Shown: positions 18,247 through 26,466, counted from the first letter of the stretch. The stretch is 46,825 nucleotides of DNA from an uncultured Acidimicrobiales bacterium (GCA_937925335.1 CALEWY010000083.1:1-46825); one strand, 5' to 3'. Program-made: numbers and translations. Notes: generated by a model from the letters alone, not told the origin.

Positions 18247-19175
18247 AACGAGTCGACCATCTCCCGAAGGTCGACGAACACGATGCTCGTCGGCTCGCGA
18301 GTGAGGCGCTCGATCTCGATCCTTCAGGCCTGGTCGACGTCGTTGATCTCGAGGTTGGCTTCGGGAATCGGAACTGGCGGGTCCGCACGGAAGTGGGCGC
18401 CTTCGTCCTGAAGATCGGGCCGATCGACAGTTTGTCGAAGTGGTCAGCGGCTGAAGTCGGTCGAGGCATCGCCGTCGAAGCTGGCATCAACGTCCCAATC
18501 GTCCGATCGCAGCTGATCGAGGGCAACATGATCGTTCGGGTCTACGACTGGATCGACGGGCAGCCAGCGACCGAACTCGTCGAGCAACCCGATGCGCAAG
18601 CTCGGCTCGGTGTCGATCTTGGGGCTGCCGTTGCCGCGTTGCACGTGACCGAACTCGACGGCTTCAGTTCGAGGCTCGACGAATCGGCGCTGACGTTCTC
18701 AACGTGGCGGAGCTACATCGAGGCGAGGGTCGATCAGATTCAGCAACGTGCGAAGGCCAACGACGCGCCGGAGCACGGACTCCGGGCGGAAGCGGTTCGA
18801 GCGATCGTCTCGCTTGCGGCCGACGTCTCCGGCGAGTGTCGGCCCGTCGTGTGCCATCGTGATCTCCACGCCGCCAATCTGCTCGTCGACACTGACGGCT
18901 CGCTCATCGCCGTGCTCGATTGGGACATGCCCGAAGCCTGGGACGTTGCAGGGGAGTGGTTCAAGCTCGAGTCGTTTCTGTTCGCTCAGTTGCCCGCCGC
19001 TCACGAGCCGTTCCTTGACGCGTATTCGGCCGTGCATCCGTTCGGGTCGGCGTGGAGTGAACGGGTCCGCCTCGTTCATCTGCTCGAGAACCTCAACGTG
19101 GTTTCCAACGCACCGAAGATAGAGCCGTCGTTCACCGCTGAAGCCATCGCGGCGCTGCGACTGTTGATCGACTGA
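18243..19175 (+). CDS. APH-fold phosphotransferase, CTG start
   Basis: A kinase-like protein of the aminoglycoside phosphotransferase family, 310 residues from the start proposed here. The catalytic loop is VVCHRDLHAANLL, followed by the metal-binding VLDWDMPEAWDVAGEW. The first conventional start, GTG 18393, would delete the nucleotide-binding region, yet the frame is open upstream and encodes VGFGNRNWRVRTEVG, which is the expected glycine-rich loop. No ATG, GTG or TTG lies between that region and the previous gene. CTG 18243 overlaps the previous stop (CTGA) and has GAAGG nine bases upstream, so a coupled CTG start is likely. The substrate may be a small alcohol, amine or sugar. Confidence 0.78.
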   Translation: MKRVDHLPKVDEHDARRLASEALDLDPSGLVDVVDLEVGFGNRNWRVRTEVGAFVLKIGPIDSLSKWSAAEVGRGIAVEAGINVPIVRSQLIEGNMIVRVYDWIDGQPATELVEQPDAQARLGVDLGAAVAALHVTELDGFSSRLDESALTFSTWRSYIEARVDQIQQRAKANDAPEHGLRAEAVRAIVSLAADVSGECRPVVCHRDLHAANLLVDTDGSLIAVLDWDMPEAWDVAGEWFKLESFLFAQLPAAHEPFLDAYSAVHPFGSAWSERVRLVHLLENLNVVSNAPKIEPSFTAEAIAALRLLID

Positions 19176-19355
19176 GAACCTCGCTGCCCGCCGAAGCCGG
19201 TCGATGAGCAGACCGCTCGATCGCGGACGCGGAACGCTGCCTCACGTGTGATCGGGCGCGGCGAAGCCGCCGTTCGCTTCGCGCACGAACCGAGGTGCTC
19301 GCTGGCGCTCACAACTCGCCCTGCCGCCCGGACTCGTGCAGCGGCCCCCGGAGTT

Positions 19356-20630
19356 CTAGGGGCTCCAGGCTCTGGTGTGTCCGGTGACGGGGTCGCGTTC
19401 CACTCGCCATCCGGCTTTGTGCACCAGTCCGTGATGGAACCGGCACAACAGAATCAGGTTGTCGGTGCTGTCTGGTCCGCCACGGCTCTTTGGTTTGACG
19501 TGGTGCACATCACACCACTGCCACGAACGGTCGCAGCCCGGCATCTGGCAGCACCGGTCACGAATCTGCACCACTTTGCGCAGATGCCGAGGGATGTCGG
19601 CCAGTGGTTTGCCGTAGTCCAAGATCGTTGATGGCCCGTCCATCAACACCCGCCGGAATGTGGCGTCGCACAAGATCTTGTCAAGGATCGGGATCGGCGC
19701 AGCGTGGCCAGATGCGAACTCAGCGCGAATCGCAGCGATGTCGTCGTGATGCTGATTCTCAAGCGTTTGAAGGTCGATGATCACGTCAACGTTGGAGGGC
19801 TTTGATGTGCGAGCGCCGGTTGGTTCCGGGGACCATCCCGACTTGTCAGCAGTACCTGCATTGCTGGCTGCTTCATCGTGGTCTGCGATGTTGCGTCGTG
19901 GTGTGCCGTTGAAGTCGGCAGCCATGTCGACCAGAGCGTCGGCTTGGCGTTGTGCTTTCGTGCGTTGTGGGACCGGACCATCCGCAGGATCGGGTTTGGT
20001 GAACAGGGCGTCTTCGAGCATGTCCATGCCCTCAGCGTCCAACCCGAAGTTCCCTTTGCCCGACCCATCGAACGCTCGCTGGCTCACCACGTGACGGTTC
20101 GCGAACGCATCAGATGTGCCGTCATCACGATCAGCACGATGTAACCGGTTGTGTCGCCAGTTCTGTAACGCACGACGGAACGCGCCCTCTTCACGACCGT
20201 CCACCAACCCAAGCAGTCGTGCTTCGTCTTCGGCGTAGAAGTCACCGAGACCGTGAGCGGCTTTGGCGAGGACGGCGGCATGGCTGAGTGGAAGGACGCC
20301 CTCGGCCAGGGCTTTGGCCGTCAATTCATACCGAGCACAAAGACGCGTGATGGAAATCATCGTTTTCGCGTCATCATCGGCCAGACCTGCTTCACATGAC
20401 AGGTGGCGGGCAGGTGTGGCATAGCCGTGCATAATCGAACAATCCGCCGAATCGAACGGCACCAAACGGCGCACCGCTTCGGCACGCATCGCTTCGGCTT
20501 GGAGGAGTAGTTCGACTGCTGATCGGCCAGACGAATTCGCTGTGACCGATGAGGTGTCGAACGATCCAAGATCGTCAAACGCAACCGTTGTGCCCGCCCG
20601 AATTGTCCGCCGTTCCGCCAAGAACTCCAT
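19356..20630 (-). CDS. DUF222/HNH endonuclease family protein (13E12-type)
   Basis: A 424-residue protein. The N-terminal two thirds is the helical DUF222 region (ELLLQAEAMRAEAVRRL, ACEAGLADDDAKTMISI-like stretch). The C-terminus has the HNH nuclease motif: CDRSWQWCDVHHVKPKSRGG and NLILLCRFHHGLVHKAGW, with CxxC-type zinc ligands in CCQMPGC. Such genes are repeated in many actinobacterial genomes and are suspected selfish or mobile elements, as in mycobacterial REP13E12. TTG/ATG choice is resolved by TACTGT seven bases before ATG 20630. A 91-bp tandem repeat starts 31 bases upstream. Confidence 0.86.
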   Translation of the reverse strand: MEFLAERRTIRAGTTVAFDDLGSFDTSSVTANSSGRSAVELLLQAEAMRAEAVRRLVPFDSADCSIMHGYATPARHLSCEAGLADDDAKTMISITRLCARYELTAKALAEGVLPLSHAAVLAKAAHGLGDFYAEDEARLLGLVDGREEGAFRRALQNWRHNRLHRADRDDGTSDAFANRHVVSQRAFDGSGKGNFGLDAEGMDMLEDALFTKPDPADGPVPQRTKAQRQADALVDMAADFNGTPRRNIADHDEAASNAGTADKSGWSPEPTGARTSKPSNVDVIIDLQTLENQHHDDIAAIRAEFASGHAAPIPILDKILCDATFRRVLMDGPSTILDYGKPLADIPRHLRKVVQIRDRCCQMPGCDRSWQWCDVHHVKPKSRGGPDSTDNLILLCRFHHGLVHKAGWRVERDPVTGHTRAWSP

Positions 20631-20637
20631 ACGTCAA

Positions 20638-20643
20638 ACAGTA
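20638..20643 (-). promoter_or_regulatory. -10 hexamer of the DUF222/HNH gene
   Basis: Reverse-strand TACTGT ends seven bases before ATG 20630, with no ribosome site between. The adjacent tandem repeat begins 18 bases farther upstream. Confidence 0.4.
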
Positions 20644-20660
20644 ATCAGGGGGTGTGACAG

Positions 20661-20877
20661 TGACTTTGGGATCGGTCCGCAATCCGGGCTTCGCCCATCC
20701 GGCTCACACGCTCGTTGGCGGGCTCCTCCGTCGACATCGCGCAACAGAATCTGACTTTGGGATCGGTCCGCAATCCGGGCTTCGCCCATCCGACTCACAC
20801 GCTCGTTGGCGAGTCTCCTCCGTCGACATCGCGCAACAGAATCGATCTTGGGATCGCTCCGCAATCCGGGCTTCGCC
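20661..20877. repeat. 91-bp tandem repeat, 2.4 copies
   Basis: Copies begin at 20661, 20752 and 20843; the third ends after about 35 bases. Each starts near TTTGGGATCGGTCCGCAATC and contains the small hairpin GGGCTTCGCCC. Copies one and two differ at only a few positions, so duplication is recent. The repeat fills the gap between the divergent HNH gene and the F420-type gene. Confidence 0.88.
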
Positions 20878-20891
20878 GCGAAGTGCTGACG

Positions 20892-20897
20892 TAAGCT
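20892..20897 (+). promoter_or_regulatory. Probable -10 hexamer of the F420-type oxidoreductase gene
   Basis: TAAGCT lies nine bases before ATG 20907, slightly farther than the six to eight bases seen elsewhere in the window. It follows the end of the tandem repeat directly. Confidence 0.35.
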
Positions 20898-20906
20898 GCG
20901 CCGCCC

Positions 20907-21332
20907 ATGAAGCTTGATGAAACCGACGCCTTGAATCGACTGGCCGTGCATGGTCACGGAGTTCTCTCGACGGTGCATACCGAGCGTGGTGTTGATTCGG
21001 TTCCGGTGGTCTATGCGGTCACCGATGGATTCATTGGGATTCCGATCGATCGGGTGAAACCAAAGTCGACATCGCGGCTTCAGCGTCAACGGAATCTCGA
21101 GGCCGACCCGAGGGCGACGCTCCTGATCGAGCACTGGGATCGAGATGACTGGTCCGAGCTCTGGTGGGTACGTGCCGAGCTCCGCTACGAGACGGGCGCC
21201 GGGCGTGAGACCGAAGAAGCACTTGTCTCAGAATTGGCTGCTGCGTTCGATCAATATCGAGGGCGCCCGTTCGCAGGCCTTCTCGTTCTGCAGATCATGG
21301 CGGTCACAAGCTGGTCAGCCACTGCGGACTAG
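20907..21332 (+). CDS. PPOX-class F420-dependent oxidoreductase (TIGR03668-like)
   Basis: A 141-residue split-barrel flavin/F420-binding protein. Signatures are HGHGVLSTVHTERGVDSVPV at the N-terminus, then KSTSRLQRQRNLEADPRATL and HWDRDDWSELWWVRAEL. The pattern matches the actinobacterial family annotated as PPOX-class F420-dependent, with F420 rather than FMN as the likely cofactor. The substrate is unknown. The ATG is well placed relative to the barrel and no upstream start fits. Confidence 0.83.
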   Translation: MKLDETDALNRLAVHGHGVLSTVHTERGVDSVPVVYAVTDGFIGIPIDRVKPKSTSRLQRQRNLEADPRATLLIEHWDRDDWSELWWVRAELRYETGAGRETEEALVSELAAAFDQYRGRPFAGLLVLQIMAVTSWSATAD

Positions 21333-21426
21333 CAGGTCGCACTACTGCGCCGCCAAAGTGACGCGAAATGGCGGCTTGGTACTCCGACCCCACGGGTGTC
21401 TTTGGATTCTGGGCCCGGGGTACGCG

Positions 21427-21432
21427 TAGGTT
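21427..21432 (+). promoter_or_regulatory. -10 hexamer of the SDR/methyltransferase pair
   Basis: TAGGTT lies six bases before ATG 21439 and no Shine-Dalgarno is present, so the mRNA is probably leaderless. Confidence 0.5.
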
Positions 21433-21438
21433 CGGGCG

Positions 21439-22296
21439 ATGGTCGATCCTTACGTCAGCCCAACTGATGACGAGCTTGCGGTGGCCGACCACGCGTTCCG
21501 GCCAGATCTCTACGCCGGTCAGGTTGCTCTCGTCACGGGAGGTGCTGGGGGCATCGGCCGCTCGATCTGCCTCCTGCTCGGCCGGCTCGGCGCCCACCTC
21601 GTGGTGTGCGGTCGGAGCGAGGACAAGCTCGATGAGCTCGTGACGTCGCTCGACAAGCACGGCATCGAGGCGACACCGGTTGCGATGACCATCCGTGATC
21701 CTCACCAGGTCGCCGAGCTGATCGAGGCGGCGTGGAATGTTGAAGGACACGTCGACCTCTTGGTGAACAACGCTGGCGGGCAGTTCTCCGCTCCGGCGAC
21801 TGAGATCACACCCAACGGTTGGAACGCCGTGGTCGACACGAACCTCACCGGCCAGTGGTTCATGATGCAGGCTGCGGCGAGAGCGTGGATCGAACACGAT
21901 CAGCCGGGCTCGATCGTCAACATCGGCACCATCACGGGCCGGGCCAGCGTTGGTATCCCTCACACGGCCGCCGCTCGCGCCGGGGCTGCCGCTCTCGCCA
22001 GCACACTCAGCGTCGAATGGGCCCCGCACGACATCCGAATCAACACGGTCGCCGTTGGTGTGGTGCAAAGCCCAGGCCTGGTCAACTACCCGGCCGGGGC
22101 CCGACCGAGCTTCGATCACAATCCGCAACGGCGTTTGGGGAGCGTGCACGATGTCGCCCAGACGGTCGCTTTTCTCGGTTCACCGATTGCGTCGAGCTAC
22201 GTCACCGGTGATGTCGTGCACGTCGCTGGCGGCGGCCAGATCTGGGGCGAGTACTGGGCGCAAGGAAAGCCCGACTACTTCAAGATCGACGAATAG
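21439..22296 (+). CDS. SDR-family oxidoreductase, DECR-like branch
   Basis: A 285-residue Rossmann-fold protein. The cofactor loop is VTGGAGGIGRSI (about residues 33-44) and NNAGGQFSAPATEI follows. The usual active-site YxxxK is replaced by PHTAAARAGAAAL. A comparable HSxAARAG pattern occurs in 2,4-dienoyl-CoA reductase-like SDRs, so the protein may act on an enoyl or dienoyl thioester rather than an alcohol. The substrate cannot be named. It is followed after 70 bases by a methyltransferase gene with its own ribosome site. Confidence 0.83.
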   Translation: MVDPYVSPTDDELAVADHAFRPDLYAGQVALVTGGAGGIGRSICLLLGRLGAHLVVCGRSEDKLDELVTSLDKHGIEATPVAMTIRDPHQVAELIEAAWNVEGHVDLLVNNAGGQFSAPATEITPNGWNAVVDTNLTGQWFMMQAAARAWIEHDQPGSIVNIGTITGRASVGIPHTAAARAGAAALASTLSVEWAPHDIRINTVAVGVVQSPGLVNYPAGARPSFDHNPQRRLGSVHDVAQTVAFLGSPIASSYVTGDVVHVAGGGQIWGEYWAQGKPDYFKIDE

Positions 22297-22366
22297 CGCG
22301 ACCGCCGAGACAGCCGAGACAGGCAACTGAATCGCACTGACTGAACCCGCAACCAGGAGATCGACG

Positions 22367-23389
22367 ATGACCGAACCAGAGGCCAAGAAGAAGCGGCCGG
22401 ACACCACTCGGCTGCAGGGAATCGCTCGGGCCTACACAGAGTCGGCTGTCCTTTTCGCCGCGATCGATGCCGAGTTGTTCACCCACGTCCGAAATGGGGC
22501 TGTCACCGAAGCGGCGCTCGTCGAGGCGACCGGACTCCGCGCCATCGATGTGAATCGCCTTGTGACGTGCGCACTGAGCATGGACCTTCTCCGATGGTCA
22601 GAAGCGGCCGAGCCGGTCCTCGAGAACGCGCCGGACGTCGACGCCTACCTTGTCAAAGGAGAGCCTCGATACGCCGGGCCGTGGATGACTTTTACTCGTC
22701 CCGACGTGCCCAAGTGGTTCGAGATGACCGAACTCATGCGTTCTGAACGGGGCACACATCTCGGCATGTACGAAGAGCTGACCGTCGAGTCGGCCAAGAA
22801 GTACCACCAGGCAACGTCGAGTATCGGCTTTGGTGCTGCCCGTCGATTCGTCCGGACGGTCGACCTGAGCGGGCGGCGGCATCTGCTCGATCTCGGCGGT
22901 GGCTCCGGTGCCTACAGCATCACAGCGGTCGAAGCGTTTGAAGGACTGCGAGCGACCGTGCTCGACCTCCCGCCTGTGGTGGTTGCCACCGATCAATACA
23001 TCGAGGATGCCGAGGTTGGCGATCGGGTCGACACGGTGGGTGCTGACTTCACCGTTGGCGAGTTTCCTGGCCCGGTCGATGCCGTCGTGATGGCGAGCAA
23101 CCTCCCGATCTACGACGGTGATGTGATCGGTGGAGTGGTCGCTCGAGCCTTTCGAGCGTTGGAGAGCGGGGGTGAGATGCACCTGATCGGAGAGATGTTG
23201 ACCAACGATCGCACCGGCCCGATCGATGCGGCGATGTGGGGGATGAACGAACTGATCTGCGGAAGCCTCGGCCGCAGCCACACCGAGGCCGAGTGCGCCG
23301 GCTACTTCACGTCGGCCGGCTTCACCTCCGTCGAGGTGACCGAGTTCGTGCCCGGCGTGTTGTCTCGGTGCACTGGCATCAAGCCCTAG
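22367..23389 (+). CDS. SAM-dependent O-methyltransferase (acetylserotonin OMT-like fold)
   Basis: A 340-residue protein. An N-terminal winged-helix dimerisation part (about 15-100) precedes the SAM-binding motif LLDLGGGSGAYSITAVEAF (about 172-190), then VLDLPPVVVATDQYI and a late MHLIGEMLTNDRTG strand. This layout is that of plant- and polyketide-type O-methyltransferases with a hydroxylated small-molecule substrate. AGGAG lies seven bases before the ATG. It likely works with the preceding SDR, but no wider biosynthetic cluster surrounds them. Confidence 0.8.
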   Translation: MTEPEAKKKRPDTTRLQGIARAYTESAVLFAAIDAELFTHVRNGAVTEAALVEATGLRAIDVNRLVTCALSMDLLRWSEAAEPVLENAPDVDAYLVKGEPRYAGPWMTFTRPDVPKWFEMTELMRSERGTHLGMYEELTVESAKKYHQATSSIGFGAARRFVRTVDLSGRRHLLDLGGGSGAYSITAVEAFEGLRATVLDLPPVVVATDQYIEDAEVGDRVDTVGADFTVGEFPGPVDAVVMASNLPIYDGDVIGGVVARAFRALESGGEMHLIGEMLTNDRTGPIDAAMWGMNELICGSLGRSHTEAECAGYFTSAGFTSVEVTEFVPGVLSRCTGIKP

Positions 23390-23480
23390 CAATATCGGGG
23401 AGGCTCAGCGGAAGCAGTCGGCCCGGCGAGCGTGCACGAAACCTCCACGCCAACCCGACCTTGCGCGAACACGTGATTTC

Positions 23481-23486
23481 TACGGT
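23481..23486 (+). promoter_or_regulatory. -10 hexamer of the ferritin-like gene
   Basis: TACGGT stands exactly six bases before ATG 23493. No ribosome site is present, supporting a leaderless transcript. Confidence 0.48.
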
Positions 23487-23492
23487 CGCTGT

Positions 23493-24272
23493 ATGCACGA
23501 ACGATCGGTCGATGAATGGACGGAAGCACTGCGGGCACGAGAAGGTCGGCATCGGCTGGTGTCGCCTGGGCCGAGGGTGGCGAACGAACAGTGGTGGGTG
23601 GGCGTCGGACGATCGCTGGCAACCTTCCAGCTCGGTGAGTCTGGAGGCGGTCGCCACATTGCGGCAGCGGCTATTGCGGCCGGCCGTACCGATCTGCTCG
23701 AGCCGCTCGCCCTCTTCGTTCGAGAAGAACAAGAACACGCTCGGCTCCTCGGTCTTGTGCTCGATCTTGGCGAGGTCGATCGCATCGGGGAGCACTGGAC
23801 CGATGGTGCGTTTGTCGACATGCGCCACATCGGCGGCCTCCGCACCGAGCTCCTCACGCTTCTTGTCGCGGAGATCGTCGGCTTTCAGTACTACGCAGCG
23901 CTCGCTGACTCGGCACCAACTCCCGCCCTTCGCTCAGTGTTCTCCGCGATCCGCGATGACGAGGCGCTGCACTTTGCGTTTCTGATCAGCGTGATGAACT
24001 CGCTCTTCGCCGGGTGGAGCCGGCCTCGACGGACCGCTGCGCTCGGGGTGTTTCGGGTTGTGGCCGATGCAAGTGCGGTCGTCATGGCCATCGATCACCG
24101 GCACGCGTTGGGCACCGCCGGGATCTCTCCGGCGCGGTTCGTCACCCGCTGCTGGGATCTTCGGCGGTCGCTGATCGACCGGCTCTCAGGCTCGATCTAT
24201 CCCGAGCTGCTGTCGGTACCCCACTCGTTCAGCCCGCCGAGAGCGACGCTTGAATCGGCCCTGCCCCACTGA
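23493..24272 (+). CDS. Ferritin-like superfamily protein
   Basis: A 259-residue mostly helical protein. Helices carry candidate di-iron ligands: GESGGGRHIAAAAIA, then FVREEQEHARLLG (ExxH), AEIVGFQYYAAL and RDDEALHFAFL (ExxH). The pattern of Glu plus two ExxH motifs fits a ferritin-like di-iron carboxylate fold. Activity could be an oxygenase or a desaturase-like reaction; nothing around it decides. The last 87 bases overlap the 3' end of the convergent EamA gene. Confidence 0.65.
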   Translation: MHERSVDEWTEALRAREGRHRLVSPGPRVANEQWWVGVGRSLATFQLGESGGGRHIAAAAIAAGRTDLLEPLALFVREEQEHARLLGLVLDLGEVDRIGEHWTDGAFVDMRHIGGLRTELLTLLVAEIVGFQYYAALADSAPTPALRSVFSAIRDDEALHFAFLISVMNSLFAGWSRPRRTAALGVFRVVADASAVVMAIDHRHALGTAGISPARFVTRCWDLRRSLIDRLSGSIYPELLSVPHSFSPPRATLESALPH

Positions 24273-25214
24273 AGGACCCTGTCGCTCTGAAGGGCCCTGT
24301 CGCTCGCCGCCGCTGCGAACAGCCGCCGACAGCGCGGCGAGGAGAACGAGTGAGATGCCGGCGATCTGAGTGAGCGACAGCTCGGTGTCCAGCAGCAGCC
24401 AGCCTGCGCCGACGGCGACGGCGAATTCGAAGCTGCCGATCATCGCCGCCGAACGGCCCCCGGCGCGAGCGGCGCCCCATGACACGAGCATCGCTGGGAT
24501 CGCCAACGTGCACAGAACGAGCAACGCCATCGAGGTGACCGCAGGAGTCGTGACTGGCATCAACGCTCCTTCGCTGACCCAGAATGCGATCGGGAGGAGG
24601 GCAACGCAGCCGCCGCACGATCCGGCGAAGACCTTCGGCATCGTCGGCATCGCTGCTGCCGGGCCGCCGAGGATCATCAGGTAGATGGCCCAGCCGATTG
24701 GTGCCGCAAGGCCGGGAGCGAGGTTCACGAGGTTGGCCGACGAGAAGCCAAGGGGGCCGACCGCGAACATCACCCCAGCCAGAACGGCCAGGCACACGAC
24801 GATCTCGTCGATCCGCAACCGTTGGCGCCACCACGCAGACGAAAGCACGAGGACCACGATCGGATACGTGTAGTAGACGACCGTTGCTGCGGCGACCGGC
24901 GCCCGATCGAGAGCGAAGAAGTAGCCGGCGAAACCGATCATGCTCACTGCGCCTCCGACGGCGACGATGAGCGACTCCCGCGGCCATGCCCGCAGCTTCG
25001 GGGCCCATGGCAAGAGAGCGACGAACAAGACGGTGACTCGAATCGCCGAAGCCGACAGCGGCGTGATCCCGGCGTCGAATGCGCTCGTGGCGAAATACGG
25101 GTTGAGGCCGAAGCCGAGAGCGGATGCGGCAACGGCGAGAGGTCCGAGCCAGCCGCTTGGAGATTCGTTCGAATTGGGTGGTCGTTGCCGAGTTGGCGCT
25201 GAGCGGAAGGACAC
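24186..25214 (-). CDS. EamA-family (DMT) transporter
   Basis: A 342-residue protein with ten predicted membrane helices in two EamA halves (PLAVAASALGFGLNPYFATS at the start, GWLLLDTELSLTQIAGISLV near the end). It should move a small metabolite across the membrane. The last 40 or so residues are a charged tail with an imperfect QGPS repeat, and this tail is what overlaps the convergent ferritin-like gene. The GTG start at 25214 has GATACT six bases upstream but no ribosome site. It is divergent from the LysR gene, its likely regulator. Confidence 0.85.
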   Translation of the reverse strand: MSFRSAPTRQRPPNSNESPSGWLGPLAVAASALGFGLNPYFATSAFDAGITPLSASAIRVTVLFVALLPWAPKLRAWPRESLIVAVGGAVSMIGFAGYFFALDRAPVAAATVVYYTYPIVVLVLSSAWWRQRLRIDEIVVCLAVLAGVMFAVGPLGFSSANLVNLAPGLAAPIGWAIYLMILGGPAAAMPTMPKVFAGSCGGCVALLPIAFWVSEGALMPVTTPAVTSMALLVLCTLAIPAMLVSWGAARAGGRSAAMIGSFEFAVAVGAGWLLLDTELSLTQIAGISLVLLAALSAAVRSGGERQGPSERQGPSVGQGRFKRRSRRAERVGYRQQLGIDRA

Positions 25215-25271
25215 ACCAGGAGTATCGGGACGAACGAAGCGACGGTCCAGCGCGTCTTTCCATGGTTATTG

Positions 25272-25286
25272 ATGCATCCTGTGCAT
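25272..25286. promoter_or_regulatory. LysR-type T-N11-A dyad abutting the regulator start
   Basis: ATGCA-TCCTG-TGCAT is a perfect five-base inverted repeat that contains TGCATCCTGTGCA, matching the T-N11-A form of LysR boxes. It ends immediately before ATG 25287 and lies between the divergent transporter and regulator genes. Binding here would block the regulator's own transcript start. Confidence 0.5.
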
Positions 25287-26201
25287 ATGTCGTTGGACCG
25301 AACACACCTGCAACTTCTGGCAGCGCTCCGAGAATTCGGTCGGCTCGGCGACGCCGCTCGATCGCTCCACCTGAGTCCGTCTGCGGCGAGCCACCGGCTT
25401 GCCGAAGCGGAGAAACGAGCCGGCACTCGTCTGACCGAACCACATGGCCGAGGGATTCGCTTCACCCGGGCGGGCGAGCATCTCGCCGCATCGGCCGCCG
25501 AACTCGAACGCACGATTGAACGTGCGATGTTGACCACGCGCTGGATCGGGACGGACGAGCCAACGCGCATTCGTGTCGGGCTCGGCTTTTTCGATACTGC
25601 AGGCTGGCTGCTGGACTCGTTCACGCCGCCTCCGGGTGAACCTCGCATCGAGCTCATCAGGCTTGGGGATCACAACTTGCTCGATGCGGTGCGGGCCGAC
25701 GAGGTCGACATCGTGGTCGCCCCGTGGCCGAAGCTGCCGACCGGCCTTCACAACGTTGCGCTGGGTGCTGATCAACTGGTTGCCGCGGTGCCAGCGGGAA
25801 GCCACCTCGACACGGCGATGCCAATCGAGGCGTCGGATCTCTACGAAGCGACCTTTCTCGCATCGGACTATCGAGCATCACGAGGCTTCGAGTTCCACGA
25901 GTTCTTCCTCGCCGCGGACATCGTGCCGGCCACCGTCGTTCAGGTTCAGTCGCTCGAGATGATGTTGCGCCTCGTTGGAAACGGCGATGGTGTCACGATT
26001 CAGCCATCGCGGGTGCTTCGCTGGAACCGTCCTCATCAGAGTGTTTCGATCGTGCCGCTTGCGGGCCGATCGATCTCGCTCGAGTGGTCGGCAACACATC
26101 GGCGAGACGCCAGCGAAGAAGTTGTCGCAGCGGTCGATCGGATCGCTCAGGCCTTCGCCGCGGAGGCCGAACGCGGCGGTGAGAAACGCGTGGGGGCATG
26201 A
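25287..26201 (+). CDS. LysR-family transcriptional regulator
   Basis: A 304-residue regulator. The winged helix-turn-helix is residues about 1-60 (LQLLAALREFGRLGDAARSL, then LSPSAASHRLAEAEKRAG), and the C-terminal part is a periplasmic-binding-type effector domain. ATG 25287 is chosen over TTG 25269 because it gives the canonical start MSLDRTHLQLL and because the 18 bases between them form a dyad. The divergent EamA gene is the probable target, with the effector a substrate of that transporter. Confidence 0.88.
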   Translation: MSLDRTHLQLLAALREFGRLGDAARSLHLSPSAASHRLAEAEKRAGTRLTEPHGRGIRFTRAGEHLAASAAELERTIERAMLTTRWIGTDEPTRIRVGLGFFDTAGWLLDSFTPPPGEPRIELIRLGDHNLLDAVRADEVDIVVAPWPKLPTGLHNVALGADQLVAAVPAGSHLDTAMPIEASDLYEATFLASDYRASRGFEFHEFFLAADIVPATVVQVQSLEMMLRLVGNGDGVTIQPSRVLRWNRPHQSVSIVPLAGRSISLEWSATHRRDASEEVVAAVDRIAQAFAAEAERGGEKRVGA

Positions 26202-26214
26202 CGCGAACTCCCGC

Positions 26215-26220
26215 TATCCT
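26215..26220 (+). promoter_or_regulatory. -10 hexamer of tRNA-Gln
   Basis: TATCCT lies 15 bases upstream of the tRNA, just after the LysR stop. No convincing -35 box is seen 17 bases before it. Confidence 0.45.
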
Positions 26221-26235
26221 CATCGGCTCCACCAA

Positions 26236-26310
26236 TCGGAGGTGGTGTAATTGGTAACACAGCTGGTTCTGGTCCAGTCGTTGGGGGTTCAAGTCCTCCC
26301 CTCCGAGCCA
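26236..26310 (+). tRNA. tRNA-Gln (anticodon CTG)
   Basis: A 75-base cloverleaf. The acceptor stem is TCGGAGG with CCTCCGA, the D-stem GTGT with ACAC, the anticodon stem GCTGG with CCAGT and loop TTCTGGT (anticodon CTG), and the T-arm GGGGG-TTCAAGT-CCTCC. The discriminator base is G and CCA is encoded. Confidence 0.95.
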
Positions 26311-26321
26311 TCGAGTACGAG

Positions 26322-26350
26322 TTGGGCGGCCCTTTCAAGGTCGCTAGGCT
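26322..26350 (+). promoter_or_regulatory. Housekeeping-type promoter of tRNA-Glu
   Basis: TTGGGC (26322-26327), a 17-base spacer and TAGGCT (26345-26350) precede the tRNA by 20 bases. It lies between the two tRNA genes, so tRNA-Glu can be made independently of tRNA-Gln. Confidence 0.6.
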
Positions 26351-26370
26351 CCGCTCGCTGAATGCAACAG

Positions 26371-26446
26371 GCCCCGTTCGTCTAGCGGCCTAGGACGCTG
26401 GCTTCTCATGCCAGTAGCACGGGTTCAAATCCCGTACGGGGTACCA
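26371..26446 (+). tRNA. tRNA-Glu (anticodon CTC)
   Basis: A 76-base cloverleaf. GCCCCGT pairs with ACGGGGT (one G-T pair), CTGGC with GCCAG around loop TTCTCAT (anticodon CTC), and the T-arm is CGGG-type around TTCAAAT. Discriminator A and CCA are encoded. Confidence 0.95.
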
Positions 26447-26466
26447 GTTGCATTCCACCGGCCATC

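Noticed and set aside
19176..19355. Gene or RNA between the phosphotransferase and HNH genes
   Set aside because: Only small GC hairpins such as GCGAA...TTCGC are seen, with no cloverleaf, start signal or coherent frame.
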